From NCBI GenBank assembly GCA_045580325.1, contig JAZNNR010000022.1, positions 68,185 to 132,184 on the forward strand: a DNA stretch of 64,000 bases, in the 5' to 3' direction. The notes below the pieces were generated by a model. That model was not told the origin of the DNA, ran no database searches, and saw only the letters and a program-made list of their open reading frames with translations. The DNA comes from SIG672 sp045580325. Its GTDB lineage: Bacteria > Bacillota > Clostridia > Oscillospirales > CAG-272. This document shows positions 31,830 through 41,469 of this stretch, one piece after another (the stretch's first letter is position 1; each line of letters opens with the position of its first letter). The translations under genes and the position numbers were made by a program.

Positions 31830-32680
31830 CTTAGTTTTTCTCCAATCTCGTTAAATGTGGGAAGAAATGATAAAATTCCGTAGGAAATATATGCCGAAAT
31901 ACTGAAAATATTTAGAGGCGCAAGCTTCACGGCAGGGTAGAATACGAAATCAAGCCTGCCGAGAAAAAGGGCGGTCAGTGTAAATGCAGAGCATAGGAGA
32001 GTAAGTGATAAAATTATAATATCTGCTAACGTGAATTTAAAAAGTAAGTAGTGAGTGCGCCTCGCTTTGCCGTATCCGCGAGCTTCCATACTGTTTGCCG
32101 TTATAATGCCGTTTTCAAGCGCCCAGGTGATGAGTATCGAAAAGACGCGCAGATCGCATTTTATCCTGTCGAGAACGTTGTCGTCCTTGTATAGTCCGAG
32201 AGCCCTTTGGCTGTCGGTTATTTTTTTTGCGCGTTCTTTAAACAGAGCTATATATCTTATTCCCATCGATAAAATAAGCGCTACCTTGGGAGAAAGCTTG
32301 CCGAATACGTACAACAGCCTGTCCCTTGTCATAATCGAGCTGAATATTTTAAATAGGTAGAGCACAGTAACTATCATTCCCGCGCTGACAGCACCGAAAA
32401 TTATCGCTTCAAGGGTTATTGGTGAGTCGCTTACAAAAAACAGTATCGTTTTTCCTTTGTGCGATGTAAGCGGATTTATAAGCGTAAGTACGAGAAAAAT
32501 AATAAAGTAAAACAGGTGTGTTTTCAGAGTGTTTTCTTTGTTTCTCACTAAAAAATAAGACATAGCGCCGAAAAATCCGATAAGGAGAAGAATAGGATTT
32601 TGCGAAAACATAATGACAGAGCTCATCAGCAAAAAATATAGCGCTAATGCTATCGGATTGTAATTTTCAAACGATCTCAT
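31802..32680 (-). CDS. ecfT: ECF transporter transmembrane subunit EcfT
   Basis: 292 residues, about six membrane helices. The coupling helices carry the ARG-type motif SMEARGYGKARRT near residue 200 and a related GLYKDD stretch earlier. EcfT joins the S component to the ATPases. Overlaps the ATPase gene by 28 bases. Confidence 0.92.
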   Translation of the reverse strand: MRSFENYNPIALALYFLLMSSVIMFSQNPILLLIGFFGAMSYFLVRNKENTLKTHLFYFIIFLVLTLINPLTSHKGKTILFFVSDSPITLEAIIFGAVSAGMIVTVLYLFKIFSSIMTRDRLLYVFGKLSPKVALILSMGIRYIALFKERAKKITDSQRALGLYKDDNVLDRIKCDLRVFSILITWALENGIITANSMEARGYGKARRTHYLLFKFTLADIIILSLTLLCSAFTLTALFLGRLDFVFYPAVKLAPLNIFSISAYISYGILSFLPTFNEIGEKLRWSYLQSKI

Positions 32681-32714
32681 TTTCTTCTCCTTTCATAATT
32701 TTTGATAGTAGATA

Positions 32715-33212
32715 TTATCCGAAATAATCCTCGAGAGTCAGGGCATATTTCCACTCGATAACGTCGCCGTCCTTCAGCACGTACTCGCTCGCTCCGACCA
32801 TTGCGACCTCACCGTTTACAGTATAGGTCCAACCCGAAACGTCGCCGAAATCCATTTCGCCGATGTTGTTTATACCCGAAACGTACGTCATACTGCCGCT
32901 TGTGTTTTGATCGATTTGGAGCTTATATTTCTTTGCGGCTTCGATCAAAATTGAATATACGGTGTCGCCTTCCTCAATGTCAAACTCGGCGGCGTCTAAA
33001 ATAATGCCATCGCTCGGCACGTGATCAGCCATTCCGATGACCCTGTCACAGCGTATAGATATAGTTACGCTTCCGAGAGTGTTTTCTTTTTCCTTTTCGC
33101 CGTCGCCGTAATACTCATCGGGAGTCTTTACATCTAAAAGGGTTACGGTGGCAAAGATAGCCGCGCCCAGTAATATAAGGGCGCATACTGTGATGATGAT
33201 TTTTTTCTTCAT
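32715..33212 (-). CDS. DUF4430 (transcobalamin C-terminal-like) membrane-anchored protein
   Basis: 165 residues: signal anchor (about 5-27) and an extracellular domain at about 50-165 with VTISIRCDRVIG, GDTVYSILIEAAKKYKL, YVSGINNIGEMDFGDVSGWTYTVNG and a C-terminal DGDVIEWKYAL. This is the DUF4430 pattern, related to the C-terminal domain of transcobalamin. It probably binds cobalamin outside the cell and hands it to the ECF S component. The B12 riboswitch upstream supports this. Ribosome site AGAGGT. Confidence 0.87.
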   Translation of the reverse strand: MKKKIIITVCALILLGAAIFATVTLLDVKTPDEYYGDGEKEKENTLGSVTISIRCDRVIGMADHVPSDGIILDAAEFDIEEGDTVYSILIEAAKKYKLQIDQNTSGSMTYVSGINNIGEMDFGDVSGWTYTVNGEVAMVGASEYVLKDGDVIEWKYALTLEDYFG

Positions 33213-33260
33213 TTTTTGACCTCTTTCATTTTTTATTTATATAATTTAAAATTGTATATC

Positions 33261-33554
33261 TTATTTACTGCCGTCCTTGCTCTTGTTTTCTTTCATAGCG
33301 GCAATTTTAGCGCGCTTGGCGCGTATTCTTTTTTCTTTGTTCTTTTCTGCGCGGTCGTCGCTTCGAGCCTCTTTTATACCTGCTGCTTCAAGTGCGCGCG
33401 GCCAAGGACCTAAAAAGGATTTTATCGCCACCACCTCGGCGTCTGAAAAATCCGAGCGCTGAGGGTATCTTGTCAGTCCCTCGGAGAGTAGCTCGTCGTA
33501 TTTGCTTCTCAAAATAACTATGCAATCTTCCTTGTTTAATTTCCTGTTTTCCAT
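33261..33554 (-). CDS. Small protein of unknown function at the head of the B12 operon
   Basis: 97 residues. The first 60 form a compact helical unit (CIVILRSKYDELLSEGLTRYP, then a DAEVVAIKSFLGPWPRALEAAG block) that recalls helical repeats seen next to homing-endonuclease domains. The last 35 are a very basic coil (KNKEKRIRAKRAKIAAMKENK). It is the first gene after the riboswitch terminator. A nucleic-acid-binding role is only a guess from charge. Confidence 0.7.
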   Translation of the reverse strand: MENRKLNKEDCIVILRSKYDELLSEGLTRYPQRSDFSDAEVVAIKSFLGPWPRALEAAGIKEARSDDRAEKNKEKRIRAKRAKIAAMKENKSKDGSK

Positions 33555-33576
33555 AATCCACCTGATTTTACAAAAT

Positions 33577-33613
33577 AAAAAAACGCCTTTTTACTCTTTT
33601 AAGTAAAAAAGCG
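33577..33613 (-). terminator. Terminator of the cobalamin riboswitch (expression platform)
   Basis: On the - strand CGC-TTTTTTACT pairs with AGTAAAAAGGCG, followed by seven T. A second hairpin at 33631-33657 (AAAAAGGG with CCCTTTTT) could be an alternative stem. Confidence 0.78.
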
Positions 33614-33657
33614 CAGCGATCTACGTGGGTAAAAAGGGTATAACTATCCCCCTTTTT

Positions 33658-33843
33658 TGTACTCACTAAAACGGCTGCACTTTTCATATCCAAAAATGCT
33701 GATTAAAACACCAAAACGCTGTCTGGGGAGTATTCCGACTATTACGGTAATGATCGTTGCGACGGATTTTCACCGAACTTCCCTCTGATCTGCACGCGGC
33801 AGACCCAAACGGCTAAGATATTCAGTTGTTTAAAACACTTTAC
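33658..33843 (-). promoter_or_regulatory. Cobalamin (B12) riboswitch aptamer
   Basis: On the - strand: GGGAAGTTCGGTGAAAATCC, then a spacer, then AGTCGGAATACTCCCC, matching the conserved GGGAA...GGTG...AATCC core and the B12 box. It lies between a consensus promoter and a terminator, ahead of the ECF-DUF4430 operon. Bound cobalamin should favour termination. Confidence 0.87.
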
Positions 33844-33849
33844 GGGAGA

Positions 33850-33878
33850 AGTATAGCACTTTTTTCGTTTTTTGTCAA
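33850..33878 (-). promoter_or_regulatory. Sigma-A promoter of the cobalamin-riboswitch operon
   Basis: TTGACA, 17-base spacer, TATACT on the - strand. Transcription starts near 33843, just before the aptamer. Confidence 0.88.
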
Positions 33879-33906
33879 TATAACAATAAAAAATCAAGTA
33901 ATCGTA

Positions 33907-33935
33907 TTGAAATTTTCGGGCGGATATGCTACAAT
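33907..33935 (+). promoter_or_regulatory. Sigma-A promoter for the M48 protease gene
   Basis: TTGAAA, 17-base spacer, TACAAT, 40 bases before the start codon. Confidence 0.7.
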
Positions 33936-33974
33936 CGTTAAAGTGGTCATTTAAGTTAACGGAGGATAAAATTT

Positions 33975-35204
33975 ATGACGTTAAAAATTTCAGTTATTAT
34001 TATAGCTCTGCTCGGAAGTCTGTATAGTCTAATACTAAATATCGCAGAGCGCCGCTCGGCAAACAATCCGACTCCCGAAAACCTTTCGGACGTTTACGAC
34101 GCTGAAACCTATCAGAGATGGAAGAGATACAGCGCGGAAAGATGCCGCCTCAGTATTATTTTCACAGTAATTGGCGCGGTGATTACGGTAGCACTTCTTT
34201 GTACAGATGCTTATGCGCTTTTTGCCCGTCTTTTCGGAGAAGATCTATTCGCGCAGATATTCGGTGTCGTGCTTCTTGAAGCGATCGTAGGTACTGTCAT
34301 CGGCACTGTCGAAAGCTATATAAGCAATATGATAATAGAGCAGAAGTACGGCTTTAACCGCACGAATATGAAGACCTTTATTTTCGACAGAATAAGATCT
34401 ACCGCGCTCGGACTTGCGCTTTCCTGCGGACTCGCATATCTTCTCGCTTGGGTACATATATCTCTCGGCGTTTGGATGATACTCATTTTCGCCGCAGTAG
34501 TCTTTGCTTTTACACTTATCATCAGCTTCCTTTACCCGATACTCAGCCGTGTCGGAAATAAGTTTGTGCCTCTTGAAGAGGGCGAGCTGAAGGACAGACT
34601 TATGGAGCTCCTCACAAAGCACGGATATAAGGTAAAAGCGATAGAGGTAATGGATGCTTCGCGCCGTACAACAAAGCTCAACGCTTATTTTACAGGCTTT
34701 GGTAAGCTCAAAACTATCGTGCTTTACGATAATCTTGTAAACGCTATGACAACAGATGAAATATGTGCCGTATTTGCTCACGAGCTCGGACACGGACTCC
34801 ACAAGGACGTTCTCAAGGGACAGATCGAGAATTTCGGAAATCTTCTCCTTATGGCAGTTGTTGCTTGGCTGACCGTAAGTATTCCTGCACTTCACGAGGT
34901 CTTCGGGTTTGAAGGGGTAAACTACGGATTTGCATACGTTCTTGTAGGTACTTTCCTCGGACTTGTTCAGCCTATCACCTCTATGATAATGAGCGTGCGT
35001 AGCCGCGCTGCAGAATACCGCGCAGACAGACAGGCGGTAAAAGAGGGCTACGGAGAGGCTATGATAACAGCGCTCAAAAAGCTTGGTAAAGAGAATTTTG
35101 CGAACCTTGCACCCTCAAAGCTCAACGTGGTGCTGGAGTACAGCCACCCGCCGCTCAGCAGCAGAATAGGAGCGATCGAGCGCGAGATGAACAAACAGAA
35201 ATAA
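33975..35204 (+). CDS. M48-family membrane zinc protease (Ste24-like)
   Basis: 409 residues. Several membrane helices in the first 200 residues, then the zinc site HELGH at 269-273 and the third ligand in EYRADRQAV. Two more helices lie between. The ENFGNLLLMAVVAW and YSHPPLSSRI blocks are typical of the Ste24/CAAX-protease-1 branch, which is larger than HtpX. In bacteria such enzymes probably cut misfolded membrane proteins. AACGGAGG ribosome site. Confidence 0.92.
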   Translation: MTLKISVIIIALLGSLYSLILNIAERRSANNPTPENLSDVYDAETYQRWKRYSAERCRLSIIFTVIGAVITVALLCTDAYALFARLFGEDLFAQIFGVVLLEAIVGTVIGTVESYISNMIIEQKYGFNRTNMKTFIFDRIRSTALGLALSCGLAYLLAWVHISLGVWMILIFAAVVFAFTLIISFLYPILSRVGNKFVPLEEGELKDRLMELLTKHGYKVKAIEVMDASRRTTKLNAYFTGFGKLKTIVLYDNLVNAMTTDEICAVFAHELGHGLHKDVLKGQIENFGNLLLMAVVAWLTVSIPALHEVFGFEGVNYGFAYVLVGTFLGLVQPITSMIMSVRSRAAEYRADRQAVKEGYGEAMITALKKLGKENFANLAPSKLNVVLEYSHPPLSSRIGAIEREMNKQK

Positions 35205-35219
35205 GAAATACAAATAAAC

Positions 35220-35261
35220 TGCGGCAGACCTGCTTTTTTTGCGAGTCTGCCGCGTTTTTTT
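35220..35261. terminator. Terminator between M48 and TspO genes
   Basis: GCGGCAGAC and GTCTGCCGC with a 15-base loop, then G and seven T. Confidence 0.9.
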
Positions 35262-35262
35262 A

Positions 35263-35748
35263 TTATCTGTTCAGTAAGAATATACCGAAATTCAGGTATC
35301 CCGCGAAGGCCACCCAAAGTAAATAGGGAATTTGCAAATATGCGGAAAGTTTGTTTATCTTGTAGAAAGAAATTATCATTTTGACGATAGTGATAAGCAG
35401 AGCTATAAGACAAATAAGAGCCGCTAAAAAGGCGCGGAAACGGAAGAATATAATGCTCCACGAGAAGTTTAGTATAAGATTCAGCGCATAGATCACAAGC
35501 GCTTTGTCGGCAGCCTTTGGGTTTATATCTCTGTTTGTATAGACGAGCGCGGCACTAATGCCCATAAGCACGTAAAGCACCGTCCAGACGATAGGAAACA
35601 AAATCGAGGGCGGCGCAAGAGGAGGGACCTTTATTTCGCTATATATCTGCATACTGTCCCGAGTAAGAATGGCCGCAAGAAAGCCGAATGCAAGCGCTAT
35701 TCCGACAGATATTATATAGGGTTTGATTTTAGACCATAAAGAAGTCAT
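35263..35748 (-). CDS. tspO: TspO/MBR-family membrane protein
   Basis: 161 residues, five membrane helices. Family blocks: PPLAPPSILFPIVWTVLYVLMG, ALNLILNFSWSIIFF and YLLWVAFAGYLN. TspO binds porphyrins and cholesterol-like ligands and takes part in tetrapyrrole and stress handling. The usual W-A-Y-L-N end is present. Stands alone on the - strand. Confidence 0.95.
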   Translation of the reverse strand: MTSLWSKIKPYIISVGIALAFGFLAAILTRDSMQIYSEIKVPPLAPPSILFPIVWTVLYVLMGISAALVYTNRDINPKAADKALVIYALNLILNFSWSIIFFRFRAFLAALICLIALLITIVKMIISFYKINKLSAYLQIPYLLWVAFAGYLNFGIFLLNR

Positions 35749-35846
35749 AATGAGTACCGCCTTTTTGATGTTTTTTTAGTGTGATATATTATATGTGCAG
35801 CGATCTGAAAAAATTATAAAAAGAGGTACACACGGAAACTTTTGGA

Positions 35847-35875
35847 TTGACAATTTAATATGTTTGTGATAAAAT
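35847..35875 (+). promoter_or_regulatory. Sigma-A promoter for the tandem SGNH hydrolases
   Basis: TTGACA, 17-base spacer, TAAAAT; 35 bases before the first hydrolase start. Confidence 0.78.
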
Positions 35876-35910
35876 CAAATACGTAAAAATTCAGAAAGGC
35901 AGATAATATT

Positions 35911-36858
35911 ATGAAGCTTTCAAACAAATCAATAATGCCGCTCGTTCGCGGCGCTTATCAGATGAAGGAGGAAGACGGATATCTTACCTTTTATCACTAC
36001 AACGACGATCAGATCGAGTTTCTTAAGCCGAGAGAGTGGCTCTATGACCGCGCAAAGGCATCGTCCTCTGTAAGACTTGAATTTGAAACAGATGCAACAG
36101 AGATAGGATTTGATTATAAGCTCTTTTGGGTATGTTCGCGCGATACGATAGATATTTTGTCTGACAATACGCCCGTGGTTATTAAACATATCGACGATCT
36201 TCCCACAAAGGGCAAGCTTTCCTTTGAGCTCCCTGCTGGAAAGAAGAGGCTAACCGTATATTTCCCGATAGATGCTACGATTGGTATCAAAAATCTCCGT
36301 ATAGAAGGAAAGTGGCGTAATCTCAAGAAAAAAGCAACAAGCGTTCTCTGGATGGGCGACTCGATCACACAGGGCTACGGAACCTTCCTTACAAGCGGAA
36401 TATATGTAAACGTTGCTGCCCGTCAGCTCGGATATGACGTACTTAACCAGGGTATAGGCGGATATTATTTCGATGCGGGTATTTTAACACCTATGGAGGG
36501 TTATACTCCCGAGAAAATAATTATTGCTATGGGTACAAATCAGTATCGTGAGGCAAACAGAGAAGCTGAAACGGTGAAATACTTCGAGCAGCTTGACAAG
36601 ATTTATAAGGGAATACCCACTCTCGTTTTAACTCCCATATGGCGCTGCGACCAGGGAACAGATATAGAAATGCTCCGTGAAATGGGCGAAATAATTAAAA
36701 AGGAGTGCGCAAAGTACCCGAATATAACGGTTATTGACGGCTTTGAGCTTGTTCCTAATTTCCCCGATTATTTCCTTGATGACCTTCATCCCAACGCGCT
36801 CGGCGGTGAGGTTTACGGAAATAATCTCGTACGCAAAATAAAAGAGCTTAAATTTTAA
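35911..36858 (+). CDS. SGNH hydrolase, copy 1 (two-domain carbohydrate esterase-like)
   Basis: 315 residues. About 1-140 is a strand-rich jelly-roll-like domain. The SGNH domain follows: nucleophile S151 in GDSITQGYG, glycine block IGGYYFDAG, asparagine block MGTNQYR, and D290 with H293 in DDLHPN. Such two-domain proteins resemble CE2/CE20-type acetylesterases. No signal peptide, so an intracellular esterase for imported acylated sugars is likely. The next gene is a close paralogue. Confidence 0.88.
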   Translation: MKLSNKSIMPLVRGAYQMKEEDGYLTFYHYNDDQIEFLKPREWLYDRAKASSSVRLEFETDATEIGFDYKLFWVCSRDTIDILSDNTPVVIKHIDDLPTKGKLSFELPAGKKRLTVYFPIDATIGIKNLRIEGKWRNLKKKATSVLWMGDSITQGYGTFLTSGIYVNVAARQLGYDVLNQGIGGYYFDAGILTPMEGYTPEKIIIAMGTNQYREANREAETVKYFEQLDKIYKGIPTLVLTPIWRCDQGTDIEMLREMGEIIKKECAKYPNITVIDGFELVPNFPDYFLDDLHPNALGGEVYGNNLVRKIKELKF

Positions 36859-36906
36859 AAACACACCGTTCATACGAAATACGAAAAAAGAAAGGCAGAT
36901 AATATT

Positions 36907-37854
36907 ATGAAGCTTTCAAACAAATCAATAATGCCCCTTGTTCACGGCGCTTATCAGATCAAAGAAAATGAAGGATATCTTACCTTCAGCCATTATGACG
37001 ATAATCAGATAGAATATCTCAAATTCAATCAGTTTTTCTGCGATCGCGCTACCTTTTCTTCTTCGGTAACGCTCGAATTCGAAACGGATGCAACAGAGAT
37101 CGGACTTGATTATAAAATATTCGTTGTCGGCTCGCTCGATACGATAGATGTATATGCAAATAACATAGCCGTATGTATTACTCACCTTGAAGGACTTCCC
37201 GAAAAGGGCAAGCTTACCTTTAAGCTTCCCGAGGGAAAAAAGAAGGTAAGCGTATATCTTCCGATAGACGTTAATCTCGGTATCAAAAATCTTCGTATAG
37301 AGGGAAAATGGCGTAATATCAAGAAAAAAGTGCCTAAGGTTCTTTGGATGGGCGACTCTATCACACAGGGCTACGGAACTTTTATTACAAGCGAAACCTA
37401 CGTAAATATTGCATCGCGTCTACTCGGATACGAGGTGCTTAATCAGGGTATAGGCGGATATTATTTTGACGCAGGTGTTATTACACCTATGGAAGGTTAT
37501 ACACCCGATAAAATCATTATCGCGATGGGTACAAATCAGCACCGCGCAGACGACAGAGAAAAAATGACTGCAAAATATTTCGAAGCGCTTGATAAGGTTT
37601 ATAATGGAATTCCCACCCTTGTTCTGACTCCTATTTGGCGCTGGGGAGCCGGCACAGATATGAAGATGCTTCTCGAGATGGCAGACATCATAAGAAGAGA
37701 GTGCGCGAAATACCCGAATATAACGGTTATCGACGGCTTTGAGCTTATGCCGAACGTTTCCGATTACTGTCCCGACGAAGTTCACCCGAACGCACTCGGT
37801 GCAGAGCATTATGCCCATAACCTCGCACGTAAGATAAAAGAGCTTAAGTTTTAA
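36907..37854 (+). CDS. SGNH hydrolase, copy 2 (tandem paralogue)
   Basis: 315 residues, same length and domain plan as copy 1, with S151 in GDSITQG, MGTNQHR and D290/H293 in DEVHPN. The last bases of the leader and the first 12 codons are nearly identical to copy 1, including the AAAGGCAGATAATATT ribosome region. The jelly-roll domain has diverged most, around the loop IEYLKFNQFFCD, which suggests different ligands. It shares the copy 1 promoter and ends in its own terminator. Confidence 0.88.
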   Translation: MKLSNKSIMPLVHGAYQIKENEGYLTFSHYDDNQIEYLKFNQFFCDRATFSSSVTLEFETDATEIGLDYKIFVVGSLDTIDVYANNIAVCITHLEGLPEKGKLTFKLPEGKKKVSVYLPIDVNLGIKNLRIEGKWRNIKKKVPKVLWMGDSITQGYGTFITSETYVNIASRLLGYEVLNQGIGGYYFDAGVITPMEGYTPDKIIIAMGTNQHRADDREKMTAKYFEALDKVYNGIPTLVLTPIWRWGAGTDMKMLLEMADIIRRECAKYPNITVIDGFELMPNVSDYCPDEVHPNALGAEHYAHNLARKIKELKF

Positions 37855-37866
37855 TTTAAATAAAGG

Positions 37867-37905
37867 TATAGCTGTGGCTTATTTTAAGTTACAGCTATAT
37901 TTTTT
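37867..37905 (+). terminator. Terminator after the SGNH pair
   Basis: TATAGCTGT and ACAGCTATA with a 15-base loop, then T-run. Confidence 0.85.
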
Positions 37906-37935
37906 GAAATTTGAAAAATAATTTCGCTTTCCTAC

Positions 37936-37964
37936 TTGACAAGCACTGTTTTTTGTGTTATAAT
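37936..37964 (+). promoter_or_regulatory. Consensus promoter of tRNA-His
   Basis: TTGACA, 17-base spacer, TATAAT. Confidence 0.92.
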
Positions 37965-37994
37965 CGCAACGTTGACTCGAGTTGACGACAATAT

Positions 37995-38069
37995 GGAGGG
38001 CGTAGCTCACTTGGTTAGAGCGCCAGGTTGTGGCCCTGGAGGTAGTGGGTTCGATTCCCATCGCTCTCC
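37995..38069 (+). tRNA. tRNA-His (GTG)
   Basis: An 8-bp acceptor stem GGAGGGCG/CGCTCTCC includes the extra G at -1 paired with C73, the hallmark of tRNA-His. The anticodon loop TTGTGGC in CCAGG/CCTGG gives GTG. Confidence 0.97.
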
Positions 38070-38072
38070 TTC

Positions 38073-38108
38073 AAAAAGACTGGTTTAGACTTTAAATCAG
38101 TCTTTTTT
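38073..38108 (+). terminator. Terminator after tRNA-His
   Basis: GACTGGTTTA pairs with TAAATCAGTC (one G-T), then six T. Confidence 0.88.
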
Positions 38109-38316
38109 CTTTTCTTCCTGCTGTCGCTATGGTTGTAAAGACATAATTTCAGCAAAAAAACACTTTTTTCTGCATAAAAGTGTAACAAAAAAGTTAATTT
38201 GAGAGAAATGCTATTGTAATTGTAAAAATTATAAGCTATAATATATAAGTTATAATATATTGTTAGATTTTACTTTCTGACAGCAGACGTATAATTATTT
38301 TATTACCGAAAGGATT

Positions 38317-38823
38317 ATGAGTGCCATGGAAGTTAACGAAAGAATAAGTAAGCCCAACTATTATCTTGATATTGCTCGTACGGTAGCAAGCAGATCTACC
38401 TGTCTGCGTAAGAAATTCGGTGCTGTAATAGTTAAGGACGATACCATTGTGTCGACAGGATATAACGGCGCACCGAGAGGAAGAAAGAACTGCGACGAGA
38501 TCGGAAGCTGTATGAGAGATAAGCTCGGTATTCCGAGAGGAGAGCGCTATGAGCTTTGCCGTTCGGTTCACGCAGAGCAGAATGCAATAATCGCGGCTTC
38601 AAGAGAGCGTATGATAGGCTCTACTCTTTACCTCGTTTGTCTTGACAGTAAGACGGGTGAGCTTGTGGGCGACGTTATGTGCTGTATGATGTGTAAGCGT
38701 ACCGTAATAAATGCAGGTATAGAAAACGTCGTCATAAAGACGGGCGAAAAGGATTATACCACCGTTCGCGTACGCGACTGGATAATAAACGACGACAGTC
38801 TTTCGGGCGTTTTCGGATACTAA
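38317..38823 (+). CDS. dCMP deaminase
   Basis: 168 residues. Zinc ligands are H85 (VHAEQNA, with the catalytic E87) and C123 and C126 (CCMMC). TGYNGAPRGRKNCDE and the first 30 residues match deoxycytidylate deaminases of the ComEB type. The enzyme turns dCMP into dUMP for thymidylate synthesis. Two starts are possible: ATG 38317 and ATG 38326, both behind GAAAGGA; the second has the better spacing. First of four genes that probably form one operon. Confidence 0.92.
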   Translation: MSAMEVNERISKPNYYLDIARTVASRSTCLRKKFGAVIVKDDTIVSTGYNGAPRGRKNCDEIGSCMRDKLGIPRGERYELCRSVHAEQNAIIAASRERMIGSTLYLVCLDSKTGELVGDVMCCMMCKRTVINAGIENVVIKTGEKDYTTVRVRDWIINDDSLSGVFGY

Positions 38824-38854
38824 GCTACATATTTTTCTGATTTGAGAGAATATA

Positions 38855-39598
38855 ATGAGTAAAAGTAAAAAGACAAAGAAGAATATACAGCCGGCGGATA
38901 ATACAAATGCGAAGGAAAAATTTAATTTTACCCCTTGGCTCATAATACTCGGCGCGATAGTCCTTATCCTGCTTGTTTTTGTTGTGTCGGATTTTATTGA
39001 CAACTATCACCACGTGCGTAAATTTTCTTTTGACTATTCTACGGGCGAGCTTTACGATAAGAAAAACGATATAACCTATGTAGAAGCACCGAGGGGATAC
39101 GAGGCTGTGCGTATATCAAATCTGCCGTACGCAACCGATGGGGACAGAGAGTATTTTCAGATAGGATTTATGACTGAGTCGGGCAAGGAAGAGCTTGTGC
39201 CGACCTCTATCGCACTTGCGACCTCAGCGGATATAGGTGCGTATATATACTACAATCCTAAAGCGCATATTCTTCCGACTATCGAAACCTTTGAAGCAAG
39301 TGAGATACTTGTCTGTGATATGAATAATCATACCTTGCAGTCGCTTGATGAAAGCGAAACGAAGATATTTCTCGATGCAGTCAAGAGCGAGGAAACTACC
39401 CGTTTTGAAGGCTATGACTATATATTCACACTCAGACTCCGCTCGAAAAAGATCCCGTGGATGTCATACTGCGTATATCTCTATATAGTAGATGACGTTT
39501 TCTATGCGGTTGATGATATTACGGGCAAAAAGGTAGAGCTCCCTTCAAACGTTTGTAAGCTTTTTGACGAAGAGCTCTTAAAGCTGATCGGTAACTGA
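38855..39598 (+). CDS. Single-span membrane protein of unknown function
   Basis: 247 residues. Basic N-terminus (MSKSKKTKKN), one membrane helix at about 27-48, and a 190-residue extracytoplasmic domain of mixed strands with few distinctive residues (FDYSTGELYDKKN; APRGYEAVRISNLPY; DDVFYAVDDITGKKVELP). No family recognised. It lies between dCMP deaminase and rimI with short gaps, so it is likely co-transcribed with them. Confidence 0.78.
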   Translation: MSKSKKTKKNIQPADNTNAKEKFNFTPWLIILGAIVLILLVFVVSDFIDNYHHVRKFSFDYSTGELYDKKNDITYVEAPRGYEAVRISNLPYATDGDREYFQIGFMTESGKEELVPTSIALATSADIGAYIYYNPKAHILPTIETFEASEILVCDMNNHTLQSLDESETKIFLDAVKSEETTRFEGYDYIFTLRLRSKKIPWMSYCVYLYIVDDVFYAVDDITGKKVELPSNVCKLFDEELLKLIGN

Positions 39599-39623
39599 TA
39601 AGTATTTGTGGAGCTGAGTGATT

Positions 39624-40082
39624 ATGGAACTGCAGATAAGATTGTTTGACAAATCCTTTTTGGACGAGGTCTGTGCGATAGAAAATATATCCTTTTCTGT
39701 TCCTTGGTCGAGAAATTCCTTCGAGGACTGTCTTAAAAACAGATTTATGGATTTTTTCGTTGCCACAGCAGAAAAAGATATGGGCCAAACAGACCTGCTC
39801 GGATATATCGTTACCCTTACTCTGCCGCCCGAATGTGAGATACTGAATATTGCCGTATCTCCGAGCTTCAGACGAAAGGGAATAGCCGAAAAGCTACTCT
39901 CCTATGTTACAGAAAGAGCCTCTGAAAAGGACTGCGATACTCTTATGCTCGAAGTGAGGGAGTCTAATCTCGCGGCAAGGACTTTGTATGAAAAGCAGGG
40001 ATTTTACTCTGTCGGACGTCGCAAGGGTTATTACACAAACCCTGTTGAAGACGCAATACTTATGGATAAAAGTCTGAGATAA
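39624..40082 (+). CDS. rimI: Ribosomal-protein S18 alanine N-acetyltransferase-like (RimI)
   Basis: 152 residues from ATG 39624 (a GTG six bases earlier is closer to the GGAG). GNAT fold: ILNIAVSPSFRRKGIAEKLL is the acetyl-CoA loop, and LEVRESNLAARTLYEKQGF plus VGRRKGYYTNPVEDAILM are RimI hallmarks. It acetylates the N-terminal alanine of S18 and is usually found next to tsaD, as here. Confidence 0.92.
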   Translation: MELQIRLFDKSFLDEVCAIENISFSVPWSRNSFEDCLKNRFMDFFVATAEKDMGQTDLLGYIVTLTLPPECEILNIAVSPSFRRKGIAEKLLSYVTERASEKDCDTLMLEVRESNLAARTLYEKQGFYSVGRRKGYYTNPVEDAILMDKSLR

Positions 40083-40116
40083 ATATTTAAATATCTCCGA
40101 AAGGAACTTGATTGAA

Positions 40117-41124
<1,008 letters not shown>

Positions 41125-41469
41125 AATTTTTTTGGTGATTTGCACAAACTTTATCTTCGTTTTGGCTTAGAGTATGCGATGTAAAGTGTATAAAATAACG
41201 TATATACATCACTTGAAAAACATATTCACCTGTGGAAAACTTTCCGAAAAAAGCGAAAATTTGACAAAAAAAGCGCCAAATACGGCAGTAATTGTGGAAA
41301 ACCCTGTGGGTTTTGTGGATTACTTGCGGTAAATATTTAATCTGTTTATACAATATCGCAAATTGCACAATACAAAATTTTACAGGTACTTGACAAATAA
41401 ATCTTTTTGTGCATAGCAACAATTTGACAATAAATTTTAGAAATAAATATAAAAGAAAGGTCTATAAAA
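41125..41469. other. 345-base AT-rich intergenic region with DnaA-box-like sites
   Basis: No gene. It holds TGTGGAAAA at 41231 and 41293 and TGTGGATTA at 41314, each near the DnaA box TGTGGATAA, two TTGCACAA copies, and a TTGACA at 41390 with a weak -10 18 bases on. A second TTGACA at 41424 is too close to the icd ribosome site to act as its promoter. Confidence 0.5.
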
